DNA of 64,000 bases. It comes from Methylopila sp. 73B (lineage in GTDB: Bacteria > Pseudomonadota > Alphaproteobacteria > Rhizobiales > Methylopilaceae). The translations under genes were made by a program, and so were the position numbers. The notes under the pieces were generated by a model that saw nothing but the letters and a program-made list of their open reading frames with translations, did no database searches and was not told where the DNA came from. Positions 51,510-61,329 of this stretch are shown one piece after another. The stretch covers positions 992,001 through 1,056,000 of the forward strand of contig NZ_JAFV01000001.1 of NCBI RefSeq assembly GCF_000526315.1, given 5' to 3'. Positions within the stretch are counted from its first letter, which is position 1, and the number at the start of each line of letters is the position of its first letter.

Positions 51510-53318
51510 ATGCGCAATGTCGCAATCGCGGCGGGCCTGCTGGGCACCGTCGCTATGGCACTGCCGGCGCTGGCGAATGACAGCGTCTCAACGATCCTGA
51601 AGGATCCCAAGCAGTGGGGCATCCAGACCGGCGACTACGCCAACACCCGCTACTCCAAGCTCGATCAGATCACGGCGAAGAACGTCGATAAGCTCCAGGT
51701 CGCCTGGACCTTCTCGACCGGCGTGCTCCGCGGCCACGAAGGCGGCCCGCTCGTGATCGGCGACATCATGTATGTCCACACGCCGTTCCCGAACAATGTG
51801 TTCGCGCTCGACCTGAACGACAACGGCCGCATCATCTGGAAGTACGAGCCGAAGCAGGATCCGAACGTCATCCCGGTGATGTGCTGCGACACGGTCAACC
51901 GTGGCCTGGCCTACGCTGACGGCAAGATCCTGCTGCACCAGGCTGACACCACGCTCGTGGCGCTCGACGCCAAGTCGGGCAAGAAGGTGTGGTCGGTCGT
52001 CAACGGCGACCCGAAGAAGGGCGAGACCAACACCGCGACCGTTCTCCCGGTCAAGGACAAGGTCATCGTCGGCATCTCCGGCGGCGAGTTCGGCGTGCGC
52101 GGCTCGGTCACGGCCTACAACATCGCTGACGGCAAGCTTGCTTGGCGCGGCTACTCGATGGGCCCCGACGCGGACATGCTCGTCGACCCCGAGAAGACCC
52201 TCGAGCACGGCAAGCCGGTCGGCAAGGACAGCTCGCTGAAGACCTGGCAGGGCGACCAGTGGAAGATCGGCGGCGGCTCGACCTGGGGCTGGTACTCCTA
52301 CGATCCGAAGCTGAACCTCGTGTACTACGGTTCGGGCAACCCCTCGACCTGGAACCCGAAGCAGCGCCCCGGCGACAACAAGTGGTCGATGACCGTGTTC
52401 GCCCGTGACGCCGACACCGGCGTGGCGAAGTGGGTCTACCAGATGACGCCCCACGACGAGTGGGACTTCGACGGCATCAACGAGATGATCCTCACGGATC
52501 AGAAGATCGACGGCAAGGAGCGCCCGCTCCTGACGCACTTCGACCGTAACGGCTTCGGCTACACGCTGGACCGCGCCACGGGCGAGCTGCTGGTCGCCGA
52601 GAAGTACGACCCGGTGGTGAACTGGGCCACCAAGGTCGACATGGACAAGTCGTCCAAGACCTACGGCCGGCCGCTCGTCGTCGCCAAGTACTCCACTGAG
52701 CAGAACGGCGAAGACGTGAACTCGCAGGGCATCTGCCCGGCGGCTCTCGGCACCAAGGACCAGCAGCCTGCGGCGTACTCGCCGGAGACCGAGCTGTTCT
52801 ACGTCCCGACCAACCACGTCTGCATGGACTACGAGCCCTTCCAGGTCTCGTACACCGCCGGACAGCCCTACGTCGGCGCGACCCTCTCGATGTACGCGGC
52901 CCCGAACAGCCATGGCGGCATGGGCAACTTCATCGCTTGGGACGGCAAGAAGGGTAAGATCGTTTGGTCCAACAAGGAGCAGTTCTCCGTGTGGTCCGGC
53001 GCTCTCGCGACCGCTGGCGGCGTGGTGTTCTACGGCACGCTCGAAGGCTACCTGAAGGCTGTCGACGCCAAGTCGGGCAAGGAACTGTATAAGTTCAAGA
53101 CCCCGTCCGGCATCATCGGCAACGTCATGACCTACGAGCACAAGGGCCAGCAGTACGTTGCGGTGCTCTCGGGCGTCGGCGGCTGGGCCGGCATCGGCCT
53201 CGCGGCTGGCCTGACCAACTCGACGGACGGCCTCGGCGCGGTCGGCGGTTACGCCGCTCTCGCCCAGTACACCGCCTTGGGCGGCCAGCTGACGGTGTTC
53301 AAGCTGCCGAACTCGTAA
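51510..53318 (+). CDS. xoxF: Lanthanide-dependent methanol dehydrogenase XoxF
   Basis: 602-residue PQQ-dependent periplasmic dehydrogenase that oxidises methanol. A signal peptide (residues 1-22) precedes the eight-bladed propeller. Vicinal Cys125-Cys126 form the family's disulfide ring over PQQ. The catalytic Asp319 and Asp321 in [10 protein letters not shown] give the D-x-D pattern; the extra Asp binds the lanthanide and separates XoxF from calcium-dependent MxaF, which has Ala there. The ribosome-binding site GAGGGAG is well placed. It is followed by a terminator-like stem, then xoxJ. Confidence 0.97.
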   Translation: MRNVAIAAGLLGTVAMALPALANDSVSTILKDPKQWGIQTGDYANTRYSKLDQITAKNVDKLQVAWTFSTGVLRGHEGGPLVIGDIMYVHTPFPNNVFALDLNDNGRIIWKYEPKQDPNVIPVMCCDTVNRGLAYADGKILLHQADTTLVALDAKSGKKVWSVVNGDPKKGETNTATVLPVKDKVIVGISGGEFGVRGSVTAYNIADGKLAWRGYSMGPDADMLVDPEKTLEHGKPVGKDSSLKTWQGDQWKIGGGSTWGWYSYDPKLNLVYYGSGNPSTWNPKQRPGDNKWSMTVFARDADTGVAKWVYQMTPHDEWDFDGINEMILTDQKIDGKERPLLTHFDRNGFGYTLDRATGELLVAEKYDPVVNWATKVDMDKSSKTYGRPLVVAKYSTEQNGEDVNSQGICPAALGTKDQQPAAYSPETELFYVPTNHVCMDYEPFQVSYTAGQPYVGATLSMYAAPNSHGGMGNFIAWDGKKGKIVWSNKEQFSVWSGALATAGGVVFYGTLEGYLKAVDAKSGKELYKFKTPSGIIGNVMTYEHKGQQYVAVLSGVGGWAGIGLAAGLTNSTDGLGAVGGYAALAQYTALGGQLTVFKLPNS

Positions 53319-53355
53319 GCTGACGGACGACCTCAGGTCGTACTGAAAATCGGGG

Positions 53356-53393
53356 GCCCGGCCATTGGTTGATCCAGTGGCCGGGCTCTTCCG
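53356..53393 (+). terminator. Terminator-like stem between xoxF and xoxJ
   Basis: A 13-bp stem (GCCCGGCCATTGG / CCAGTGGCCGGGC, one wobble) around TTGAT, followed by TCTTCCGTATTT, 38 bases after the xoxF stop. It may end most xoxF transcripts and leave xoxJ at a lower level. Confidence 0.65.
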
Positions 53394-53465
53394 TATTTGG
53401 AGCTGAACTTAAGAAGATCATAAAGACTGGCGCCGAATACGGCGCACAGCGGAAGGATGCGCCTT

Positions 53466-54329
53466 ATGGAGTCTTTCGGTCGACGTCGTGTTTCGACGCC
53501 GTTTCTCAGCTTGAGCTTTGCGGCCGCAGCCCTCGTGGCTGGCCTGAGCGGCCCCGCCGCGGCCCAGACCTCCGACCTCGTCAACCGCGCGACGCTTCGC
53601 GTCTGCGCCGATCCGGCGGACATGCCGCTGTCGAACGAAAAGGGCGAAGGTTTCGAGAACAAGCTTGCCGATCTGCTCGCGAAGGATCTCGGCGTGCCCG
53701 TGGACTACACGTGGTTCCCGCAGGCGACTGGCTTCTACCGCATGACGCTCGGCAGCAAGCGCTGCGACGTGGTGATGGGCTTCGTCGCCGCCGGCGATCC
53801 CGTGCTCAACACCAATCCCTATTTCAAGTCCGCCTGGGTGCTGATCTCAAAGAAGGGTGGCGCGCTCGACGGCGTCGACACGCTCACCGATCCCAAAGTC
53901 AAGGAGACCCGTCTCGGCGTCATCGCCGGCACGGCGCCGGCGAGCCACATGGTGCGCGACGGCCTGATCATCCGCGCCCGGCCCTATTCGCTAATGGTGG
54001 ACCGGCGGTTCGACTCGCCCGCCGAGCAGATGCTGCGCGACATCGACGCCGGAGAGATCGACGGCGGCATCCTCTGGGGCCCGATCGGCGGCTATTTCGC
54101 GACCGTGAAGGGCGAGGGCAAGTACAACGTCGTGCCGCTGGTGAAGGAGCCGGGACAGCCGCCGATGACCTATCGCATCACGATGGGCATCCGGCCGAAC
54201 GAGCTGAACTGGAAGCACCGGCTGAACGAGTTCATCGCCAAGAACCAGGACGAGATCAACAAGATCCTGCTCGACTACGGCGTGCCGCTGCTCGACGAGC
54301 AGGACAAGCCGATCACCGTGGCGCGTTGA
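53466..54329 (+). CDS. xoxJ: XoxJ-type periplasmic binding protein
   Basis: About 287 residues: a signal peptide with FAAAALVAGLSGPAAAQ, then the MoxJ/XoxJ binding-protein fold (LRVCADPADMPLSNEKGEGFENKLADLLAKDLG, MGFVAAGDPVLNTNPYFKS, GGILWGPIGGYFA). XoxJ is thought to help activate XoxF or insert its cofactors; its ligand is unknown. An upstream ATG nine bases earlier is in frame. No xoxG (cytochrome cL) lies between xoxF and xoxJ, unlike in several methylotrophs. Confidence 0.9.
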   Translation: MESFGRRRVSTPFLSLSFAAAALVAGLSGPAAAQTSDLVNRATLRVCADPADMPLSNEKGEGFENKLADLLAKDLGVPVDYTWFPQATGFYRMTLGSKRCDVVMGFVAAGDPVLNTNPYFKSAWVLISKKGGALDGVDTLTDPKVKETRLGVIAGTAPASHMVRDGLIIRARPYSLMVDRRFDSPAEQMLRDIDAGEIDGGILWGPIGGYFATVKGEGKYNVVPLVKEPGQPPMTYRITMGIRPNELNWKHRLNEFIAKNQDEINKILLDYGVPLLDEQDKPITVAR

Positions 54330-54340
54330 GGCGGGCTGGC

Positions 54341-55009
54341 GTGGGCGGCGGGCTCGAGGCGAGGCGCGGCGCTTCGGGACGCTGGCCGAGGCGCGCCGCG
54401 CTTCGCCTCGTCTTGGTCGGCTCCGCGCTTGGGTGCCTCGCGAGCGTGGGGTCGCCGGCGCCCGCCGCCGCGGCTCCGGCGGAGGACGCGATCACGGATC
54501 CGACCCCGCCCGAGCCTTCGGACTACCGGATGGACGGCTACCGCAGCCCCACCCCCGCGACCCTGGCGGGGGCCCGCGTGCTCGACACCGCGATGGCCGA
54601 AGCGGCCTGGCGGGACAAGTCCGTCCTGCTGATCGACGTCATGCCCCGGCCGGAGAAACCCGCCAACCTGCCCGCCGGCACGATCTGGCGCGACCACGCG
54701 CGCGACCACATCCCCGGCACGCCGTGGCTGGTGAACGTGGGCTACGGCAAGCTTTCGCCCGACATGAGCCGGTTTTTCGCCGACAGCCTGACGGCGCTCA
54801 CCGGCGGCGACAAGGCGAGGCCGATCGCCTTCTACTGCCGGGCGGCCTGCTGGATGTCCTGGAACGCCGCCAAGCGGGCGATTGAATGGGGTTACGCGCG
54901 CGTCGGGTGGTATCCCGAGGGAACGGACGGCTGGGAGGCCGCGAAGCTGCCGCTGGAGCCGGCCACGCCCTACCGGCTCGACACACCCGGTCCGCAGGCT
55001 CCGCAGTAA
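54341..55009 (+). CDS. PQQ-associated CXXCW-type rhodanese-like protein
   Basis: About 222 residues: an N-terminal export signal (LRLVLVGSALGCLASVGSPAPAAAA), then a rhodanese-like domain. The family's cysteine/tryptophan motif appears here as Y-C-R-A-A-C-W-M-S-W (three residues between the cysteines). The segments PGTPWLVNVGYG and NAAKRAIEWGYARVGWYPEGTDGWE are characteristic of proteins co-encoded with PQQ-dependent alcohol catabolism. It starts at GTG or at a TTG that overlaps the xoxJ stop. It is the last gene of the xoxF block. Confidence 0.82.
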   Translation: MGGGLEARRGASGRWPRRAALRLVLVGSALGCLASVGSPAPAAAAPAEDAITDPTPPEPSDYRMDGYRSPTPATLAGARVLDTAMAEAAWRDKSVLLIDVMPRPEKPANLPAGTIWRDHARDHIPGTPWLVNVGYGKLSPDMSRFFADSLTALTGGDKARPIAFYCRAACWMSWNAAKRAIEWGYARVGWYPEGTDGWEAAKLPLEPATPYRLDTPGPQAPQ

Positions 55010-55047
55010 AAGGTTCAGCGTCAGGGGATCTCGGCGGGAGGCGGCCG

Positions 55048-55794
55048 TCACTCCGGTGCGCGGAAGCTCTGCAGCGTGTTCGTCGGGAAATCATAGAGCT
55101 TGCCGGTCTCGGCGAAGCTCGGCAGGCAGAGCGCGACGATCCTGGGAGCGAGCTCCGCCGGGGTGCGCAGCGTTTCGGGGTCTTCGCTCGGCATGGCGCT
55201 CGCGCGCATCTTGGTGCGCAGCGGCCCGGGGTTCACCAGCGTCACCTTTACGGGCGTGTTGGTGCGCGTCTCGGCCGCGTAGGAGCGAGCGAGCGCCTCG
55301 ACACCGGCTTTGGTGACGGCGTAGGGGCCCCAGTAGGCGCGGTCCTTGTGGACGACTCCCGAGCTCAGGAACACGGCCCGGCCGGCGTCCGAGGCGCGCA
55401 GAAGCGGGTCCAGCGAGCGGATCAGCCGCCAGTTCGCGGTCAGGTTGACCGCGACGATCTTGTCCCAGTCCTTCGGCTCGACATGGCCGAGCGGAGTCAG
55501 CGGACCGAGCTGTCCCGCGTTCGCCACCAGCGCGTCGAGCTTTCCGAAGCGCTGGTAGAGCGCGCCGCCCAGCCGGTCGATGGCGTCGAAGTCGTCGATC
55601 GGGAAGGGGGCCAGCGTCGCCTGCCCCCCGACGGCCTTGATCGCGTCATCGAGCTCCTCAAGCCCACCCTGCGTACGCGCGGTCGCGACCACATGGGCGC
55701 CGGCCTCGGCCAACGCCAACGCCGTCGCGTAGCCGATGCCGCGGGAGGCTCCGGTGACCACCGCGACGCGGCCGGCGAGGGGTTTGTCGGTCAT
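55048..55794 (-). CDS. SDR-family NAD(P)-dependent oxidoreductase
   Basis: 248 residues of the classical short-chain dehydrogenase family. The nucleotide-binding TGASRGIG is at residues 14-21, NAG in the fourth strand region (VANAGQLGP), and the catalytic YxxxK (PYAVTKAG) is in place. The substrate is unknown. It is immediately downstream of purF, an arrangement conserved in alphaproteobacteria. Confidence 0.9.
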   Translation of the reverse strand: MTDKPLAGRVAVVTGASRGIGYATALALAEAGAHVVATARTQGGLEELDDAIKAVGGQATLAPFPIDDFDAIDRLGGALYQRFGKLDALVANAGQLGPLTPLGHVEPKDWDKIVAVNLTANWRLIRSLDPLLRASDAGRAVFLSSGVVHKDRAYWGPYAVTKAGVEALARSYAAETRTNTPVKVTLVNPGPLRTKMRASAMPSEDPETLRTPAELAPRIVALCLPSFAETGKLYDFPTNTLQSFRAPE

Positions 55795-55830
55795 GGGCTG
55801 TCGGTCCGAGTGAGGCGGCGAGCCGAAGCG

Positions 55831-57318
<1,488 letters not shown>

Positions 57319-57384
57319 GACGTTCGTCTCCCTGAGGCGCGACTGTCGCCTCTCGCATCCGGCCGCGCGAGCCGCGCGCGATCG

Positions 57385-58053
57385 TCACTGGCTCGGACGG
57401 CCGTTCCTGTCGAGCAGGTTCTGCAGTCCCTGCCGATCCTGAGTGCTCGGCCCAGCCGGGCCGTCGTCCGCCGGCGGCGCCGAGTCCGGCGTCGCAGGCG
57501 CGGCGGGATTCGCCGCGTCGCCGCTTTCGCCGTCGCGCCGCTTGAGTTTCTGCAAGATGGTGCTCTCGGGATCGTCCGGCAACAGCGCGAGAAGCTGATC
57601 ACCTGCGCTCTGCAGGATGGGCTTCGACCCCGCGGTGCGGAACCACTCCGGCTGACCCTTCTCGGGCACCAGCCAGGTGAAGAACAGGAACGCGATCACC
57701 ACCAGCAGCAGCCCGCGGGCCGCGCCGAAGACGAAGCCGAGCGTCCGGTCGAGCGGACCGATCCGGCTGTCGAGGATCGCGTCGGAGATCTTCATCGTGA
57801 TGAAGGACACGACAAGCAGGGTCACGACGAAGATGCCGCCGGCGGCGACGACGTCGGCGATCTGCGGCGGGTTGAACTTGATGTGCTCGCGGGCGAGCGT
57901 CCGCGCCGGCTCGAAGAAGTAGATCGTGGCGGCGGTGGCCGCGACCCAGGAGGCGATCGCCAGCACTTCGCGGGTGACGCCGCGCACCATGGCGAGGCCC
58001 GCCGAGATCAGCATCACGGCGATCAGCACGACGTCGAGCAGGGTGATTGTCAT
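57385..58053 (-). CDS. cvpA: CvpA family membrane protein
   Basis: 222 residues with four membrane helices in the first 150 (TITLLDVVLIAVMLISAGLAM, REVLAIASWVAATAATIYFF, VVAAGGIFVVTLLVVSFI, RGLLLVVIAFLFFTWLV) and a proline/alanine-rich cytosolic tail. The GPLDRTLGFVFGAARG motif is diagnostic of CvpA. It is linked to colicin V production/stress in E. coli; in this context it is between radA and purF as in other alphaproteobacteria. Confidence 0.93.
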   Translation of the reverse strand: MTITLLDVVLIAVMLISAGLAMVRGVTREVLAIASWVAATAATIYFFEPARTLAREHIKFNPPQIADVVAAGGIFVVTLLVVSFITMKISDAILDSRIGPLDRTLGFVFGAARGLLLVVIAFLFFTWLVPEKGQPEWFRTAGSKPILQSAGDQLLALLPDDPESTILQKLKRRDGESGDAANPAAPATPDSAPPADDGPAGPSTQDRQGLQNLLDRNGRPSQ

Positions 58054-58142
58054 CTACGCGATCGAGCCTGACTCGGGATCATGTGCGGAATACCACCTTC
58101 GGGCGGGGCGCGCGCTCTCTATACAGCGGGCGCCTTGCCGCG

Positions 58143-59558
58143 TCACGCGCCTTTGATGCGACCTTGCTGCGCATCAGCCCGTGCGGCCAAGCGGGCCACG
58201 AGCGCGTCAAGCGCGGGAACGGCGATCGGGGAGACGCCCGCGTCGGTCGCGGCTTCGGCGGCCGCCGCCGGCAGGACGGCGCGGGTGAAGCCCAGGCGCG
58301 CCGCCTCCCGCAGCCGCGGGCCCGGGTGAGACACCGGCCGCACCGCCCCGGTGAGGCCGATCTCCCCGAAGAACACCGCGTCCACCGGCAGCGCCGTTCC
58401 CATCAGCGAGGACACCAGAGCGGCCGCGACGGCGAGGTCGGCGGCCGGCTCCTGCACGCGCATGCCGCCCGCCACCGCGAGGTGCACGTCGTGGCTGCCG
58501 AGCCGGACGCCGCAGCGCGCCTCCAGCACCGCGAGCACCATGGCGAGGCGCGGCCCGTCCCAGCCAACGACGGCGCGCCGCGGCGTGCCGAGGCTGGTCG
58601 GCACCACGAGCGCCTGGATCTCGACGAGGATCGGACGCGAGCCCTCGAGGCCTGCGAGCACCGCGGTTCCGGGGGCGTCGGGCTCGCGATCTCCGAGGAA
58701 AAGGGCCGAGGGGTTCGTCACCTCCTCGAGCCCGTCACCGGTCATGGCGAAGACGCCGATCTCATCGGTCGGGCCGAAGCGGTTCTTCTGGGCGCGGAGG
58801 ATGCGGAAGTCGCGGCCCGAATCGCCCTCGAACGACAGCACCGCGTCGACCATGTGCTCGACGACCCGAGGGCCTGCGATCTGGCCGTCCTTGGTGACGT
58901 GGCCGACGAGGATGACGCAGGCGCCCGTGGTCTTGGCGTAGCGGATCATCGCCTGCGCCGCCGCGCGCACCTGGGTGACCGTGCCCGGCGCGGATTCGAC
59001 CTGGCCGGTCCACAGCGTCTGGATCGAATCGATGATGACAAGCTTCGGCGTCTCGCCGTTCTTCAGCGTCGCGAGGATGTCCTCGACGTTGGTCTCAGCC
59101 GCGAGCGCGACCGGCGCCTCGTGCAGGCCGAGCCTCTGGGCGCGCATCCGCACCTGCGCCGGCGCCTCTTCGCCGGAGACGTAGACGACGCGATGTCCGG
59201 CGTTCGCCAGCGCGGCGCTCGCCTGAAGCAAGAGCGTGGACTTGCCGATGCCGGGTTCGCCGCCGAGCAGCAGCACCGAGCCGTGCACGAAGCCGCCGCC
59301 GGTGACGCGGTCCAGTTCGCCGAGGCCCGACACGAGGCGTGGCGCTTCGTCGGTCGCACCGGACAGGCCCTCGAGGACGACGATCCGTCCCTTGCCTAGC
59401 GCGCGCGCGGCGGTCGACGACCCGCCGCCGGGCAGAGGCGCGGCGGCGGCCTCCTCGACGATCGCGTTCCAGGCGCCGCAGGCCTCGCACTTCCCCTGCC
59501 AGCGCGAAGACACCGCGCCGCAGGCCTGGCAGACGAAGGAGGGTTTTGATCGGGCCAT
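58143..59558 (-). CDS. radA: DNA repair protein RadA
   Basis: 471 residues: an N-terminal zinc finger (Cys10, 13, 24, 27), a RecA-like ATPase with GGEPGIGKSTLLLQ, the RadA signature KNRFG (in QKNRFGPTDEIGVF), and a Lon-protease-like C-terminal domain. RadA helps branch migration in recombination. The start at 59558 gives the family N-terminus; a longer frame upstream runs into parE. The gene starts 4 bases after the parE stop. Confidence 0.96.
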   Translation of the reverse strand: MARSKPSFVCQACGAVSSRWQGKCEACGAWNAIVEEAAAAPLPGGGSSTAARALGKGRIVVLEGLSGATDEAPRLVSGLGELDRVTGGGFVHGSVLLLGGEPGIGKSTLLLQASAALANAGHRVVYVSGEEAPAQVRMRAQRLGLHEAPVALAAETNVEDILATLKNGETPKLVIIDSIQTLWTGQVESAPGTVTQVRAAAQAMIRYAKTTGACVILVGHVTKDGQIAGPRVVEHMVDAVLSFEGDSGRDFRILRAQKNRFGPTDEIGVFAMTGDGLEEVTNPSALFLGDREPDAPGTAVLAGLEGSRPILVEIQALVVPTSLGTPRRAVVGWDGPRLAMVLAVLEARCGVRLGSHDVHLAVAGGMRVQEPAADLAVAAALVSSLMGTALPVDAVFFGEIGLTGAVRPVSHPGPRLREAARLGFTRAVLPAAAAEAATDAGVSPIAVPALDALVARLAARADAQQGRIKGA

Positions 59559-59562
59559 CGGA

Positions 59563-59862
59563 TCAGTCGAACTCCGCAAACAGGGCGTCGAGGTCCCGAG
59601 CGCCATGAACGATCCGAAGAACGATCACCCCGTGATCGTCGACGACGTAGACGATCACGTGACCTTTTTCGATCAGCCGGCGGAAAGGCCGCCCTGCCGC
59701 ATTGGGTTGGGGCGAGCCGCGATCGGGAAAGGTCGACAGGGAAAGCGCCGCGGAGATCACGTCGTCAAGGAGGCGCCGCGCCTGGTCCGGATTGCGTTCG
59801 GCGTGAAATAGGTAGGCGTCCTCGAGGTCGCGGTTCGCCTGCCGCGAAAATCTGACGTTCAT
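59563..59862 (-). CDS. parE: ParE-family toxin
   Basis: 99 residues of the RelE/ParE superfamily: [35 protein letters not shown], a middle [26 protein letters not shown] and a C-terminal [11 protein letters not shown] strand. ParE-type toxins inhibit DNA gyrase. It overlaps the antitoxin gene by four bases (ATGA). The stop lies 4 bases before the radA start, so the pair is embedded in the alr-radA intergenic position of a core operon. Confidence 0.9.
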   Translation of the reverse strand: MNVRFSRQANRDLEDAYLFHAERNPDQARRLLDDVISAALSLSTFPDRGSPQPNAAGRPFRRLIEKGHVIVYVVDDHGVIVLRIVHGARDLDALFAEFD

Positions 59863-60137
59863 TTGCGCGCGTGGCGCCGCGTTATGGCCTCATGGCGGCG
59901 ATCGAGATTGGCGCGGATCTCCTGCTCGGAAAGAGCATGACCGGTTTCGACGTCCGCCAGCGCGTCCTCGAAGGACGCTTCAAGCGCCGCGCGACGGGCG
60001 CGGAGCGTCGCTTCGTGATCTTCGAGAAACCGCAACCCCGCGCGCACCACTTCGCTCGCGTTGTTGTAGCGTCCGGAGGCCACGAGGCTCCGAACGAACG
60101 CCTCGAAGTGGTCGCCGAGCGCGTAGCTGGATGGCAT
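59859..60137 (-). CDS. parD: ParD-family antitoxin
   Basis: About 92 residues with a ribbon-helix-helix N-terminus ([40 protein letters not shown]), the standard ParD DNA-binding region, and a charged C-terminal tail that would wrap the toxin. The ATG at 60137 has AGGGG about 12 bases upstream; a GTG three bases earlier is in frame. A perfect inverted repeat lies just upstream. Confidence 0.9.
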   Translation of the reverse strand: MPSSYALGDHFEAFVRSLVASGRYNNASEVVRAGLRFLEDHEATLRARRAALEASFEDALADVETGHALSEQEIRANLDRRHEAITRRHARK

Positions 60138-60150
60138 CACCGAACCCCTG

Positions 60151-60171
60151 TATTATCACCTGTTGATAATA
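60151..60171. promoter_or_regulatory. Inverted repeat upstream of parDE, likely autorepression operator
   Basis: Perfect 8-base arms TATTATCA / TGATAATA around CCTGT, 14 bases upstream of the parD start. Autoregulation by ParD through such sites is standard for this toxin-antitoxin type. Confidence 0.7.
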
Positions 60172-60203
60172 AGCGGCGGGTCCTGCGTGTTCAATCTGGA
60201 AGC

Positions 60204-61310
60204 TCAGCCCATGAACCGACGTTCGTGTCGGCGCCCGAGCCCCGTCAGCACCTCGTAGCCGATGGTGCCGCATGCGCGGGCGAGATCATCGACGCCGATC
60301 GTGTCGCCGAGGATCTCGACCCACCCGCCGCGGGCGACCGGCTCCGGCGCGTCGGTGACGTCGACCGCGATGAGGTCCATCGATATCCGGCCGACATAGG
60401 GGCAGGGAACTCCCCCGACCGCCGCCGCGGCGCCGGGCGCGCCGTCCTCCGAGCCGCCGGCGCGAAGGACGCCGTCGGCGTAGCCCACCGACACGATCGC
60501 GAGCTTGGTGCGCCGACGGAGGCGTTCGGCCCCGCCGTAGCCGACGACCGCGCCGGCGGGCGCCTCGCGCACCTGGGCCACGCGGGCCTCGAGCCGCACC
60601 ACGGGTCGAAGCGCGGCGGGACGCCCGGCGATGGGATTGGCGCCATAGAGCGCGACGCCGGGCCGGCGGAGATGAAAGCCCAGCCCCCCGCCGTCCGTCT
60701 CCCGCAGAAGCGTCCCGGCGGAGTTCGCGAGACTGGCCGGGACGCCGGGCGCCTGCGCGCACAGCTCGGCGAACAGGGCGCGCTGACGCCCCGTCTCGGG
60801 CCGCAACGGTTCGTCGGCGCAGGCGAGGTGGCTCATCAGCAGCGCCGGCGTGAAGGGCAGGCGGGGCAGCAGGTCGCGCGCCTGGTCCGGGTCGAGGCCG
60901 AGCCGCGTCATGCCCGTGTCGACATGCACCGCGGCTTGGCCGCGCGCTCCGCTCGCCGCGTGGAAAGCGGCCCATTCCAGTATCTCGTCGACGCAGCCCA
61001 GCACGGGGCGCGCGTCGATCGCGGCGAAGGCGTCGCAGGCGCCGGGCGGCAGGCCGTTCAGCACGTAGATCGTGGCGTTCGGGACGGCGCCGCGCACCGC
61101 CCGCGCCTCGGACAGGTGCGCGACGAAGAAGGTCTTGGCGCCCGCGCGCGCCAGCGCCGGCGCGGCCTCGGCGATGCCGAGGCCATAGGCGTCGGCCTTC
61201 ACCACGGCGGCGCATTCGGAGGTGGGATCGAGCCGGGCGAGAAAGCTCCAGTTGGCGGCGAGCGCCCCGAGATCGATGGTCAGCCGGCCGCCGGCGAAGG
61301 AGTCGCTCAT
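60204..61310 (-). CDS. alr: Alanine racemase
   Basis: 368 residues of the PLP-dependent racemase supplying D-alanine for peptidoglycan. The PLP-binding Lys is in VVKADAYGLG; the second-half GYGG, VSVGYADG and YVGRISMDLIAVDVT regions hold the catalytic Tyr and substrate site. The start at 61310 matches family length. It lies between dnaB and the parDE pair, in the order typical of alphaproteobacteria apart from the latter. Confidence 0.94.
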   Translation of the reverse strand: MSDSFAGGRLTIDLGALAANWSFLARLDPTSECAAVVKADAYGLGIAEAAPALARAGAKTFFVAHLSEARAVRGAVPNATIYVLNGLPPGACDAFAAIDARPVLGCVDEILEWAAFHAASGARGQAAVHVDTGMTRLGLDPDQARDLLPRLPFTPALLMSHLACADEPLRPETGRQRALFAELCAQAPGVPASLANSAGTLLRETDGGGLGFHLRRPGVALYGANPIAGRPAALRPVVRLEARVAQVREAPAGAVVGYGGAERLRRRTKLAIVSVGYADGVLRAGGSEDGAPGAAAAVGGVPCPYVGRISMDLIAVDVTDAPEPVARGGWVEILGDTIGVDDLARACGTIGYEVLTGLGRRHERRFMG

Positions 61311-61329
61311 CACGCGTCGCCCGAACGAT

